Source: Fragilariopsis cylindrus CCMP1102
Lineage: Eukaryota > Bacillariophyta > Bacillariophyceae > Bacillariales > Bacillariaceae
Assembly (NCBI GenBank): GCA_900095095.1
Contig: FMBT01000381.1
Location: forward strand, 62,001 to 126,000
Direction: 5' to 3'
Length of the DNA stretch: 64,000 nucleotides
Shown: positions 44,425 to 57,111 of the stretch, one piece after another
How the letters are laid out: each line of letters opens with the position of its first letter
Numbering within the stretch: position 1 is the first letter of the stretch
The notes under the pieces: model-generated
What the model was told of the DNA's origin: nothing
Databases searched by the model: none
What the model saw: the letters and a program-made list of their open reading frames with translations, nothing else
Position numbers and translations under genes: made by a program

Positions 44425-46994
44425 TTATGATTTCGTCATCCAGGCAGGTAAATTCGAAACTTTTCTGACGCTCGAATCGCGTACCTCAATATTATTTGCC
44501 GATACAGCGGGCTGTGCTTGAGCTTGAGCCATTGTTGCTGTGCCATTGGGTGGTGCACCGCTCTCGCTAGCTGCCGGTGCGGCTGTGATCCCAGCAGGAT
44601 TTATTCCGTAAGGATTAGGGGTGCCAATTGGAGGGGACCAAGTTCCGTAGTATTGTCTTGCTGCCTCTTCACCATAGTAGTAAGCGTATCGATGAAACTG
44701 TTCATAATAAGCATCTGAGGCGGGAGCCGCCGATGCTGCCGATGCAGCTACGTAGGCCGCTTGCTGTTGCTCTTGCTGCTGTTTGTTGGCTAAGGCTTGT
44801 GCAGCGTGGTAGGCCTGCCAGGCTGGATCATTGCTTTGAGCAGAATTTTGGTTCCCGTACATACCACTGTTGTTGTTGTTGTTGCGGTGTTGATTCTGAT
44901 AGTGATGACCCCCACCAACACCAGGACCACCAACAGGACGTTGCTGATAACTTTGGTTGTTGTTGTTTTGGTAGGACCCCGGCATGATGCTAGAGGTAGA
45001 TTGCTCGTTTATGATACGTTCGATATATGTCTTGGCGAGTTCGCATGCTTCTTGCGATGGGCCCGTTACCGTAATCACCCGAACGTTTCCTACCGGTTGC
45101 GGAGGTATATCGATCTTTGTGTTTGTCTTTCCTTGCAACTGCCGAATAACGCATCCCTGTCTGCCGATACATAATCCAACGTCTTTGTTTGGTACCGCAA
45201 CCTGGACGCTTGCCGCAGGCGGCCCAGTACTTTGCATGTTGTTATAATTGCTGTTGTTGCCCTGGCCGCTATGATTGTTGTTGTTGGAAATTTTGTTCTG
45301 GATGATGTTAACGACCTGTGTTTTTGCGGCCTCGGCTCCCTCTTGGGTTGGACAAGTAATACTGATCGTTCGAACGGAAGCATTATCAGCATTGGCAGCT
45401 TTGGGGATCTGAACGCAGCTTCCAGTCGAGCTTTGAATTTGTTTTATAGTTGCTCCACCTTTGCCAATAATCAATCCTACATCGGCGTCAGGAACCTCTA
45501 CCTTGACAAGTTTGTGTCCCTCTGCGAGTGCCTCCTGGACTTTGGTTTCAGTATTGTCAGTCCGACCACCACTGTTGCCGCCGCCGCCACCACCACCAGC
45601 GCCAATACCGGCCCCACCGCTTCCGTAATAATTGCCTCCGTTGTCTCCTCCTCCACTCTTGAAAGAAGAACGGTTGTTACTGCTTCCTCCAGCAGCCTGT
45701 ACACGATCTTGGACCATACCTTCTATTATTCCACGACACTCGTCGATCGATTCTTGCTTCACAGCTTGAAGCGTGATAATTCGGTCTGTCTGTCCTGGTT
45801 CGAGTTCATGTTCTTTCTGGATCTGAACCTTGCAACCAGATCGCGCTTGCATAGAGCTAATAGTTTCCCCACCCCGTCCGATCTGTATAAAAATGAATTG
45901 AAACGACGAAATAAATCAAATTAATATTAGTATGAGGCTGATATATTTATGCGGACAAGGAGAGAATAAATCGGGCAAAGGGAGTACAAAGATGGATAAC
46001 ATAGTTTGTTTGGAAAGACAAGACGAACGAGAACACGACAAAAATAAACAAAAAAATTAAATATTAACATAACGCTTATTTGAAATTCACTTACCACGAA
46101 TCCCACCACACCATTCGGTATTTTAATTATTTCCTCAATGAGCTCGGCTCCATCTGCACCCACACCTATATCTCCAAGGACGTCTGGGTTATTTGAGATC
46201 AATTGAGCAACAGTAGCGGGTCGATATGAAGATTGACCAGCTCCTCCTGCCCTACTTCCTTGATAGTACGGTCTCGTTAAGGTCAAGGCCGACGAATACT
46301 TGTCCTTGTCATCTTCAATTGCCTGGCCATCAGGTAAATCTTCAGGAGGTGGACCTTCACGATCGGCTCGTTCTGCTTCCGCTAATAGCTCTTCTAACTT
46401 AGTAGCCGCTTTAGCGATAAAATCTCCCGAGCCGTGAATCATGACGTGCATGGGCTCTAACGGCATACCAAATACTTCAATAGACGCTGCACCTCTTCCA
46501 CTGAGTACCAACTTATTCTGTTCTTCACCATTACATTCATTGTTATTGATTCGGGATGATAACTCAGGTAAACGTTCCTTCAAAAAACTCGAAAAGTGAG
46601 TTTCCGCCTTTTGCCTTGATGTTGGAACCCAAATTCTTTTACTGGTTGGTCCGGAGGTTTCAGCAGCGGCGATAGCTTGCTGTTGCTTAGTTTTTGCCTC
46701 GGTCAGGCCTGGAAGGGCTTCGGTGACGTTGGCATTACTGACCGACGATGCCACAGATCCCCATCTTTTGCGTTTGCGTTCGGGTTTGACCGCAGTAGCA
46801 GTAGCAGTAGCAGTAGCAGTAGCAGTTGTTGTACTTGTAGCAGGAAGACCGACCGCCGAGATATCAGTATTATTTGAAACGTATTCATTAGCAGTAATCG
46901 TAGATGCGCCAATACCATCTCCACCACCATTAATCAACCGTGCCGCAATCTCCTTGGCCTTTAAAAGGGCCTCTTCGGGTGAAGTTGCAGACAT
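44425..46994 (-). CDS. Multi-KH domain RNA-binding protein
   Basis: Predicted single-stranded RNA or DNA binding protein. Exons 46994-46095 and 45882-44425 join at a codon boundary to 785 aa, and the junction rebuilds a KH loop: KIPNGVVGFV + IGRGGETISSMQ. Exon 1 also has a diverged KH-like or flanking domain at about residues 115-215 (KRIWVPTSRQKAETHFSSFL to MPLEPMHVMIHGSGDFIAKA), as in the BBP/KHDC4 group. KH domains follow at about 285-350 (loop GRGG), 425-490 (VPDADVGLIIGKGGATIKQI) and 520-590 (VPNKDVGLCIGRQGCVIRQL). All keep the GxxG loop. Gly- and Asn-rich linkers separate them. The C-terminus is rich in Gln, Ala and Tyr with a PAWQAYHAAQALANKQ motif like FUBP proteins. FUBP/KSRP-like overall. 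Divergent from the prenyltransferase gene, 533 bp apart. Confidence 0.87.
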
Positions 46995-47527
46995 AATTTT
47001 TGTGTATTTTTATTACTTCGTTGATGGACTTGCACTTACGGTAGAAGAGGACAATAGCACCGGTAATATTGTTCCGTCGTTAGAAAGTAATTATGCTGTT
47101 ATTACTTTACTTCTTCTTCTTTTTCCTGTTATGTTTGGTGGTGGTAGAATTTGTAGAGTTATATTTATGTGAGTCTTTGTTTTTACTTTTTACTTTTTAC
47201 GCATGCACTTGAAACTTGTGGACAGGGCCATCCTAGTAAACACTAATGTAGTTCCTACCATAATCGAAAAGCGCTGGTACCCCAATTTCTCAAATTTCGA
47301 ATTTCGATGCTCCAATCATATATCAAAAACATTTCATGTTTTGTACTAGTACAAAACACATACAGTACATATATCATTATCATCATCAGTTGAGGTATTG
47401 TTCTCAGTTATTGTCATTATTATCCTCTACAAAACATTATCGAAACAACAAGTCCAAAGTAAGAGAAAAGTTGCTGGTGTGAAGGTTGAAGAATTACTTT
47501 ATAAACGAAGGAACAACGTCGTAAAAA

Positions 47528-49193
47528 ATGGATGTACAAATTCTTGATGTATCTTCTTCGACAGAAGAAACAACTGCTCCATGGCAACAACAATTGGTAG
47601 ACAGGGTCTCGATAATGATGGGCAATATTGACGAATACGACGACGATATTGTCAACGAGAAGATCGGTGGTGGCGGCAGTGGTGGTATTGAATCAAATTT
47701 CTATTACGCTGACCGTGGTGACGCTGATGCTATTGAACTTTTTGGTCTTCCTATCGAAAATACCAGTCATCAATGCTCATGCTCTTCTCCGATGCAGCAA
47801 TTTAATTGTCCCGACGATCAACCATTGTGGTGGCTAGTTCTTCGTTGGATGAAAATGATGCTATTTAAGATCGCTAGCTCATATAACGCCAAACCACTAC
47901 TTTTAGTCATAGCTCCGTTATTATTTGGTATTATCATCGGATTTTGGCTTGGAAGAAGAGGTTATCATTATCTAGAACAAAAGAAAGAAAAAAAGACGAA
48001 ATTATCTGAATGGCTTTCTTTTATTTGGTTTCGTTTAGGCGTTGCTGCATCTTTCTGGTTTCTTGAAGGTACTTCCCAATCGACATTCGTATACGAATCA
48101 TCATTAGCATCTTCTTATTCCACAACAACAACAACAACGAAGACGGCGGCGGGGTCAGCCAGTAACATCGCTGCAATATCAAAATGCAAAAGTGATAACG
48201 ATAGCTCATCGGGTTTAACGATTCGCGAATCAAAGAAACGTACCTATTTGAATAGCGATGAGGGAACCGTAAGAGAAAGCGATGTACCAGTCGACTCGCT
48301 TCCACGACACGTGGCGGTCATTATGGACGGAAATCGACGATACGGAAAATTGAAATATGGTAACGCAACAAGAGGACACTGGGACGGTAGTTCGAAATTG
48401 GTAGAATTTGCTAAATGGTGTATAGCTGAACGAATCGCGGTCCTAACAGTCTTTGCTTTTTCCAGTGAAAATTGGAAAAGAGAACCAGCCGAGGTTGCTG
48501 CCTTGATGAAAATATTCGCAAAATACTGCGATGAACTTCGGGTGGAAGCGATTCAACGAAATATTAAGATTATGGCTTTGTCCACAGAATATGAAAGAGT
48601 GAGTATGTATGAATTAAGCTCCATGTATCATATTGTGTTGTCTTCATTCGTTATCCAATGATTATTGTGGTACAGTATACCAGATCGAAATCCCTCAACA
48701 TATCATCTCAACTATACTTCTTCACTTTATGTTATTATCTCGGTAATTTTCTATGGTTTCGTATCATGACACATCGTGTTTGTAATAAACACAGATACCA
48801 GCACATGTTCAGGTAGGTATCAAACGTATGGTAGAAGAGACACAACATTGCAACGGTATGATTATGAATATTTGTTTAAGTTATGGGAGTCGCGATGAAA
48901 TTGTAAGGGCTACAAAGTCTATCGTCGAGGATGCGTTACACAATAAATTAGACCCGAAAATTATCAATGAGAAGACCATTAGTCAACGGCTTCTAACAAA
49001 TAATTGCGGGGGCGATCCAGATGTATTGATTAGAACCAGCGGCGAGGTGCGGATAAGTAACTTCTTGTTGTGGCAACTAGCGTACACAGAGCTCTTCTTT
49101 TGGGACAAACCTTGGCCTGCAGTAGAAAAAGCAGATCTATTGCAGGTGATTCATACCTACGCTAAGGGAAGAAATAGGCGATACGGAAAATAG
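47528..49193 (+). CDS. cis-prenyltransferase (dehydrodolichyl/undecaprenyl diphosphate synthase type)
   Basis: Enzyme that lengthens farnesyl diphosphate with isopentenyl diphosphate in cis, making the dolichol precursor for N-glycosylation. Exons 47528-48598 and 48795-49193 join at a codon boundary to 489 aa. The conserved regions are present: LPRHVAVIMDGNRRYGK with catalytic Asp, TRGHWDGSSKLVEFAKWC, TVFAFSSENWKREPAEV, and GGDPDVLIRTSGEVRISNFL with LWQLAYTELFFWDKPWP. The C-terminal end is RNRRYGK, like single-subunit enzymes. The first 255 residues are extra compared with bacterial enzymes: a polar region, a membrane anchor at about 122-142 (PLLLVIAPLLFGIIIGFWLG) and a second hydrophobic stretch. 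This suggests anchoring in the ER or an organelle membrane. All catalytic motifs are intact, so it is probably active by itself. Confidence 0.9.
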
Positions 49194-49641
49194 TGCAACA
49201 AAAACAAATAACAATTATGTTGCTAATTATGAATACATTTTCTACAGAATCCAAATAATTTACATTTACTTAAGTCATTATATCTTAGAACCTGCATTCT
49301 TCGTTGCGTTGGTTCCATTCGTCTATTTAAAAGTGGAACGACTTCCTTGTGATATTTATTGGAAATATCCGCTAAAGCTCTAAGCATTGTATGTCGACTA
49401 ATGAAACATATGTATATATATAATAAATAATAATAATTAATTAAACACACCCAGTATATTTATGTAATAGGACCTTACAGAATACTGAAGTAAGGAACGA
49501 CCCATATGATCCCCGAAGTCAATGATATGGAACGAATATCAATCGTTCTTCCTTCGAAAAGGTACTGATTGATAGAACAGACTCAAAAATGAGACTGGTA
49601 CATATGTAGACACCAAAATTGGTGGTACTTTGCAACCCACC

Positions 49642-51469
49642 TCACACCGCGAGAGGTGTAAGAGAACAGTCGAAAAATTTGGCTCTACCTTGAGGACTTC
49701 TAACTAGTGAAATATTCAATCGCATCTTTGGAAAAAAGAAAAGTACATGTATTCAGAATGTGAGGAGGTTAGATGTGAGTTTCAGTCCCAAAATTTTGGT
49801 TAATAAGAATAGATGATAGCGTGATTGACAATAATTGACGCAATATGAAAAAATAAAAAATAATGCGACGTACCTCTAAATTCGTGTTTCGATTTAGGTG
49901 GACATTCCCCCACCAGTGGTCGTCCATGGTCACTGCTCCTGTTCCAACTTTGTCTTTAGGAGGGCGCTTTAACATTTGACTCAACGATACAAAAACATCC
50001 TCCATGTGGTTACGACTAAGTAAGTCAAAAAGGGAAAAGTTCCTTGTTGGGATTTGACTATCATCATCTTCCGTGCTTTCTTTGTCTTCATCTCCTCCGT
50101 CTTGTTGTACACCCTGGTCTTGTTTTAAATGCATCATGGAGGTTGTTGTTGCTGTTTCGGTGGTAACGATGGAATTGCTTTCGTCGTCTGTTTTCGAACC
50201 AATAATCGAAAGATCATTGTTACTGGCAGGTAAATCAGGGAATGCAGAAGGGTCCTCCGAAAATGATGAAGCAACTTCGTCTGCAATAACAGCTGAAGCT
50301 TGTTGGTGATATTCGACGGGTAATAATTCTTTACGACTGTATTGGGTAAGTTGCAAGAACTCGTCATTGCAATCCAATAGTCGTCCATCAATACTCGCCA
50401 CTGCTAGCGGCACACCACATTTATCGAATATACACCTATAATCTACGTTCCGTACGAAAGCCATCTCATCGTCGTTGTAGATATCACTACCACTAGATAC
50501 GGCCGAATCTGGTTGCGCATTCAAAGAGGTATCGCAGTCAGTCTTGTTGCCACTGCTGTGGCTGGAGCCACCACCACCCGTTGCAGAGGCCGGAAGATAC
50601 GACTCGTTTACCATTTCATTAGTTCTGGATATCGTATCTAACAAATTTTTGTGCTCCGTATCGAGCATAGTTGATCGTGTCTGTAATTGCTTGACGTATT
50701 CTACAACGCTTATCAATGTCGAGAACTTATCTGGTTTAAATCGTACACTTGCAGCCGCTAGAACCTCTCGAAGTTGATCGATTTGTTCTGTAATTTTTTG
50801 TGATCGTTTTTGTTCACGAAGATTACGATCGGATCGTCGCTTGGAACCTTCATCTTCACTATCCGATACCGCCATGGAGGACGATTCTTTCTGTCGAGAG
50901 CGTTTCCGAGAAGATGATGTTCCTCCTGTTCCTGCGCTTGTAGCGCTGGCAACGCTTCTACCACCACTGGTGGACATGCCTTTAGTTCTTTTCGAAGACA
51001 TAGTAATAGGTCCCGATGGTGGAGCAACAGTCGTCATCAACGGAGCTTGAACTGTTGCAACTTCCATTCCTAACGAGGACGATGTAGGTATCTGTCTTGA
51101 CAATACTGCTGCGGGTGAAAGCATTCCTGTTCCTGCTAGTTGTTGTTCAACATGATTATTTGAGTACGTCGTCGTGCTATTGTTCACCAAAGACGTATAT
51201 TGCTGCGGATAGAAATCTTCAGCTCCTTGTGGCGATGCCGTAGTAGTAGGAGTCGGAAAAAACTGTGCAAAAGGGTCCTGTACCGTCGTCGTATTGCAGC
51301 CACTACTACTATTATTGGTTATAGGGATTGGTAACCACTCGCCACCGCCAGTTTCCATTCCTTGAACATGATTCGCCATTTCTCCCGTCGCATCGACTGC
51401 TTCTGTTTCATCGATACCATCATTGGCTAATAACGCATCCAAAGATTCAATAAATTGAAACTCATCCAT
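49642..51469 (-). CDS. bHLH-PAS transcription factor A (RITMO1/bHLH1-like)
   Basis: Predicted nuclear DNA-binding regulator. Exons 51469-49874 and 49725-49642 join at a codon boundary to 559 aa. Residues 1-215 are disordered with a basic RKRSRQKE patch. The bHLH is at about 220-280: RRSDRNLREQKRSQKITEQI with an E-x-x-R contact, a loop with FKPDKFST, and helix 2 SVVEYVKQLQTRSTMLDTEH. One PAS domain follows (FVRNVDYRCIFDKCGVPLAV, ASIDGRLLDCNDEFLQLTQY), split by an acidic insertion. The short last exon gives MRLNISLVRSPQGRAKFFDC and ends SLTPLAV, the closing PAS strands. Reading past the donor gives nonsense, so the intron is well supported. Diatom bHLH-PAS proteins include RITMO1 of Phaeodactylum, which controls daily rhythms; the same layout is seen here. 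Paralogue of the gene at 53880. Confidence 0.85.
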
Positions 51470-52191
51470 GATGTTGTCGTTTTCAGTTCAAAATACACAA
51501 ACAGACAAAAAGTTAAATAGAAATCTACTACCGGAATAGGAGCTTTATGTGTAAGTTAATATGTTTTCTTTTCTTTTCTTTTGCTTGGATTTTCTTTGTT
51601 GGGGTTTACTTGTATGTACACTTGTTTGTACACCTGTATGTATACTTGTAAGTCAAGTGTAATTGCCTTTGTTTTTAAATACACGTAATACTTATTCGAT
51701 CTCTCTTCCACTGTTGCTTATATTATTCCCCCTGTTAATTTTACGTAGTTTCCTTCTGTTGTCACTTCTTCAATGACGGTAAAACAACGATGGGTCATAC
51801 GACACTCAATTTGAAATTGGATACGAAGTTTTAACGAAGAATAACAGTACAAATACGAGATGAACGTGCATTGTTTAGTGGTTGGCGACGCAGTTCATCA
51901 TTTTATCTATTTATGACGTGTTTCAACTTCACCAAAAGCAGATGAACAACGACGCGTCAAAAATAATTACTTAAGAAGAAAAAGCTGTTGACGTGCGTTT
52001 CTGCAGCTGTCAGAAATTATTGAAGTCTTTCGGTTGGCTATTTTTTAAAAATATCATCTTGTTGTTTTATTCACATAATTCGATTGGAGAATTTGCTTTT
52101 GGCGAACCAAAAAAACGCTTGTGTCATCACTACTTTCTCTACTACTACTAGTAAGTACAATGTACTGTAGAGTTGTACACTACTACGGTGC

Positions 52192-52201
52192 TTGCACGTG
52201 A
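52192..52201. promoter_or_regulatory. Candidate E-box/G-box, copy 1
   Basis: TTGCACGTGA contains the palindrome CACGTG (52195-52200), the classic binding word for bHLH dimers of the ExxR class. It is non-coding and lies between two bHLH-PAS genes. Function is inferred. Confidence 0.45.
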
Positions 52202-52616
52202 AAAAAATAGAATGAGTGACTCAGATAGCAAATTGTTATTGAGGAAGGTACAGGTAAATCTGTTAGATCTAAAGCTAATATATTATAATAGGATCCAATT
52301 GCAGCAGAGTATAGGTAAGAAACTGCTTCCTGACACTTTATTGAAATAATACAGGAAGTAACTAGCGATTGTAACATGATTGCTGGATCATCCTTTACTT
52401 CTTCTTGCTGCACTATATAGTAGATGATGATGCTAACTCGTGGATCTGCAATATCACCAGTGTTTCACAGGCCTGTTAAGAAATATAAGTGACTGGTCTG
52501 TCTTCTGTGCTCAACAAAACAAAACAAAACAAAACAACACATGATATGTTAATTTTGAGCTCCATCTATTATATTATGAGGGAAAATGTAGGTCCATTTC
52601 CTCAATGTATTTCCAA

Positions 52617-52626
52617 TTGCACGTGA
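52617..52626. promoter_or_regulatory. Candidate E-box/G-box, copy 2
   Basis: The same decamer TTGCACGTGA in the same orientation, 425 bp from copy 1, with CACGTG at 52620-52625. Flanks outside the decamer differ, so this is not a simple local duplication. Confidence 0.45.
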
Positions 52627-53879
52627 TATAATACAGCAGTACAATGCAAGGAACATTTATCTCCAGCAAAGAAATAGTACTGGCAAACTTAAGATCATTC
52701 CATCATTACCATGGTGGAGATAAACTGCATCCAGAGAGTAGTCAAAGTCAGAAAGTTGTTTAAATTGGTGAGTTTGGAAATTTTCTGTAGAACAAGGCAC
52801 AAATCAATACAGAGTTGAATTTCAACACAACAAATGTACATTATGGGACAATAAGAGAGGATAAATATGCAACAATCTATAGTAGAATTACGCTAAAGCT
52901 GGTAAACTAATGGTGATAGACTGTGTCTGTCTCCTATTGTTATATTATATTATAGAATGGTTTGTTTTTGTTACTTATTTTAGAGTGTCAGAAGGCATTG
53001 CAAGGGGGCTCATTGAAATTGCCCCATCATAATGTGAGTGTACTTTAGATCACTTACATCGACTACTAACGTATACGATACTGGACTTTTAACAACCCCA
53101 GTTCATCACTCCTAGCTAGAGTATGGAAAGTAACGAAAAATAGAAATTATTACTAAGTAAGTGTACTGTAGCATAACAGTAGTGTTACGCGTGGAATAAT
53201 CGTTTATTTTTTTTCAAAACGTTAGAATTAAGGGCGGCGCTTCCCTCCAATGAAATGTCTTTAATTTTAACTGTAACACTTCTTCGTTGATTGTGATTGA
53301 ATGGGAAAATCATTTTGCTTCTGCTGACGTAACCCTTAATTTACGAACCCTTCGTGCGTCGACGTGTTTAAAAAAGTATGCTGGGGGAAAGTATGCATTA
53401 TAAAATATTTTCAATTTATGAAAGGCTACGCCTTATTTTGAAAAATTTACATAATACAAATATATTTTATTAAGGCCTCTCAAAAGGAAGAACATTTTTC
53501 AAGCCCCAGATGGCGTCATCGCACGCCATAGCAGATGTTCGTGTTATAAATCGCCCTGTGTATTGGGAAGTTGTAGCATCGCTATCAAGCAAACAACCTA
53601 CCTACTACACGAATACTACTCACAGCAGAGTAACATATTGCATGGACATCTGCAGTTCTCTACCTCGAACAAACAAGCATTGTCGTCCAGCATAACAACA
53701 ATACACGTAAAACTGTTTCCTTTAACAAGAAGATCAAGATCATCTCTTAATAAGCAATCTGTCTTGTCCCCATCCTCTTTAAGATTACGAAATCAGTTCT
53801 CGTTCGTCCCAACCGAACCGTAATTTACATAATTACTCGTAATTTAATTTAATTTAATTTATCGTTACGTACAATTATT

Positions 53880-55959
53880 ATGAGCGGGTACGGAAATCAT
53901 TACAGTATCAATCCTCACGCTGGTGTCCCGACGGATAATAATAATAATTTCAATAACAACACTAATACAAATACGAATACTAATGACACCTGGGATGCAA
54001 TACAGAAAAGTCTTCCGGCAATTAACGCGGCTGGATTTCAACTATCAGCGTCCGCTGGTATGAATACAGCATACGGTCAACCAGCAATGGGAGTACCTTT
54101 AAATAATGAACCACAGCAACAACAACAACAACAACTAGCTCCTGTTATGAATACTGCTGCTCCTGCTCAAATGGCTTCCTATGATCCGTTGCAAGCGGTA
54201 GGTACTATCCAATCTCAGCAGCAACAGCATCAGCAAACGTATACTCAATCTCATCATCCACTGCAGCAGCAACAACAGCAACAGCCAGTGTACCAACCCA
54301 TACAGCAGTCGGTACCGACAACACAAGTAGCAACAGCAGCAGTAGGAGTACCAGGAACAGCAACGGCTCTCACAACACAAAATCCCTATATCTTTATAAA
54401 ACCACAACATATTAATCCCACACAAGCTACTGGCGGCGCTCCAATTGCACTACCCCCTGCTGGAGCATCGGCGGGATTTGTGAACAACGGAACGCTACTG
54501 TTCAATCCTGCCTCTTTATTTGCAGCTACTACGCAGCAGCAAGCGGTACAACAACCAGGGCAAGTACAACAACCAGGGCAACAACAGCAGCAACAACAAC
54601 AACAACAGCAACAAATACCATTACAGGTTCAACAACAGCAGCAGCAGCAACAACAACTGCAACCGCAATCGAACGCACTGCCAACTCTCATCCTTCCGGC
54701 GGCGATCTCGCAGCAGCAGCAGCAACAACAACAGCAACAACCGATGATATCGCACTCGATGTCTCACTCTCAACCCAATAATAAGAACCCGAATATGAAT
54801 TTGGACCTGCTTGCACCACCGCCACCACCACAAATGATGATGATGATGAATAACGAAATAGCACCTTCGGTTGTTTCATCTGCGACCGGCGGTCATCGTT
54901 CGGAACCAGCCCCGAAACGAAAGTATAATGAAGAAGCGTTAGCGAAAGTTACAGATCCTGCCGAAAGAAGACGGTACGAACGGAATTTACGAGAGCAGCA
55001 ACGATCCTCCAAGATTAGTACTCAAATTAAGGAATTAAGAGAAGTATTATCGGAATGCAATGTACCGTTCAAACCAAACAAGTACTCTATATTGCTTAAG
55101 GTTGTAGAATACATTAAGCAGTTACAATCGAGGGCGATCATGCTGGATGCTGAACATCAAAAATTAATAACAACCGTCCAACAAACGAATGAAATGATCA
55201 CAAATACAGGAAAAAATAATAGCAACAATGAAAATGGTGGTGAGACCTCGGACACTACAATGGGCATCGAAAATGATTGGCGACATGGAAGAGGAACAAG
55301 TGAAATCGTTGGATCACCGTCACGAGATTCGGAATTATATTTCGTAAAGGGCATCGATTATCGTGGTTTATTTGATCAATGTCCGACTGCAATGGGCATC
55401 GCTGCTCTTGATGGGCGTATATTAGAATGCAATACTGAATTCCAGTCCCTATTAGGATATACGACACATGAAGACCTGTTGAAACAATCTCTTTTCAATC
55501 TAGTACATAATCATCAAGATATTTTTAGAGCCATGGCACAAATGTTAAAGACAGCGGAAGATAGCAAAAGTAACAGTAATACTGCTATTGATACTATACA
55601 ACAGGAAACAACCAACAATGCATCATCTACGACGAACAATGATGACTCACCATCTACGAAGGATCGATTTTGGACGGGACCAGTCACATCGAAACAAAAT
55701 ATTCAGGTGAGAATTTAATATTAGTATGTGTGTGTGTGTGTGTGTGTGTTTCTATGTATGTACGATCATCGATCGCTCGTACAGTTATGGAATGAAAATA
55801 TATGATATATGATATATGTAGCAAATTCTTACATTCAGTTTGACGTTTTCTTCACTACGTTACTTGCTTCATTAGTTATCGATGAATATTACATTGACCT
55901 CGGGAGACAACGGGACACCCAAATTCTTCAGTTGCGCCTTGACGAACTCTGCTTCCTGA
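53880..55959 (+). CDS. bHLH-PAS transcription factor B (RITMO1/bHLH1-like)
   Basis: Exons 53880-55706 and 55876-55959 join at a codon boundary to 636 aa. The first 340 residues are Gln/Asn-rich with many mixed CAA/CAG runs, resembling a glutamine-rich activation region. The bHLH is at about 355-425: RRYERNLREQQRSSKISTQI, FKPNKYSILLKVVEYIKQLQ and SRAIMLDAEHQKL. The single PAS runs from about 480 (YFVKGIDYRGLFDQCPTAMG, AALDGRILECNTEFQSLLGY) to the end. The last exon encodes LSMNITLTSGDNGTPKFFSC and ends ALTNSAS; its 84-nt length and position equal those of gene A. There is a TG microsatellite in the intron (about 55724-55749). Predicted nuclear regulator, possibly partner of gene A in a dimer. 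Role in daily rhythm is inferred from the RITMO1 family only. Confidence 0.87.
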
Positions 55960-57111
55960 ATGATTGCTCGCTTTGCCAAATCTATTCAGGATGATTTCGA
56001 CGGGGGATCGTTCGTCATTTCCAAGTTTTATCCTTTTTTGAAGTTTGTTTATACATGAGACGGGTTCTCTCGTTCAAACTTTTGTATACTATACGAGTAC
56101 CTGAATTGCGACCAGGAGTACGCCATACTAGATTTTCTTTCACTTTTAGATGGAAAGGAAATTAGGTATATAATCCGTCATTCTACAGATAACTTATTTT
56201 CTAAGACGATGATAAAGTTACTACCGAGTCAAAATTAAAGTCTACCGATTTAATTTCAACTGTAAAGTACAACATTGTAGACAACAAGATTATCTATACT
56301 TTACCACTAATAGCTCTACTTTTTATTCCCACAGCCTGTGTCAACAGACATTGTTAATATTCTTCAAAATGCATCAAATTTTATTTCGACTGTCCTTTCA
56401 ATTAGAGGATTTCATGGGCACACAGCCTGTGATATCCCCCAACCGCACCAGCACTTTGTAAGACAACATAGCAGGGGGGGGTAAAAATGACCATTGTCTG
56501 TAGATAGAGTTGGTTTCTATCAATTTTCTACTCTAGCGCTTTCAGTTTTCCTGCTATATTTATACCATTGTTTATAGCTACCAGAAATAGAAGATGTCAA
56601 AAAGTGTGTTACTAGGATTTTTGTTTTCGCATCCATTCTTACTACCTTCTTTTGATTTAGTTTAGTTCAATAATTGGTTTGATTAAGTCCATTGCTATTC
56701 ATCGACTATTCCAATATAAGTGGAAATGATCCAACAGAATGTGTGGTACTGTATTTATTTTGAGATCTCACTCTTGTCTGGCATTAACATTAGCAATAAT
56801 GTTGCCTGGCTGAATTGAATTGTGTACTTCGGGGGAGACGATTGTTTCGATTTATTTTTCGCTCAATTTTTGATGACACTGACATCATCGCTCCTCATCT
56901 TCACTCAACAACACAAAGATGAGAATTATTCTTTACAAGGCGTGTATAAAAGTGTAGAATTCAAAATTCATAACGCCTTTCAACGTATTACCACAAATAT
57001 CCTTTTCTACAACACTATCTACCACTCGAGTAGCAACTTAGTTCCTACTTTGTTTATCAGCAGAGCGCAGCAAGCATATAAAGCAGGCGGATCTGTTCAA
57101 CCAAAGAAATA
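55960..57111. other. Intergenic region, no supported gene
   Basis: AT-rich, with frames under 100 codons of random composition. The last 100 bases are probably the leader and promoter of the plastid-type gene. Confidence 0.55.

Larger units (their letters stand above)
51470..53879. promoter_or_regulatory. Shared 2.4 kb region between divergent bHLH-PAS genes
   Basis: No convincing protein. The two genes start at its ends and are transcribed outward, so it must hold both promoters. It contains two identical TTGCACGTGA decamers (52192 and 52617), one CAGCTG (near 52004), and an AAAAC repeat near 52516. The last roughly 400 bases have only a short random frame and are probably the leader of gene B. 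Confidence 0.6.

Noticed and set aside
49769-49873. Continuation of bHLH-PAS gene A past its donor site
   Set aside because: The read-through peptide is random, whereas the spliced 84-nt exon gives a PAS ending matching the paralogue.
53510-53823. Short open frames in the leader of bHLH-PAS gene B
   Set aside because: Two overlapping frames of random composition; more likely 5' UTR.
55809-55994. 61-codon frame after bHLH-PAS gene B
   Set aside because: It overlaps the true last exon (55876-55959) in another frame; the exon frame gives the conserved PAS ending.
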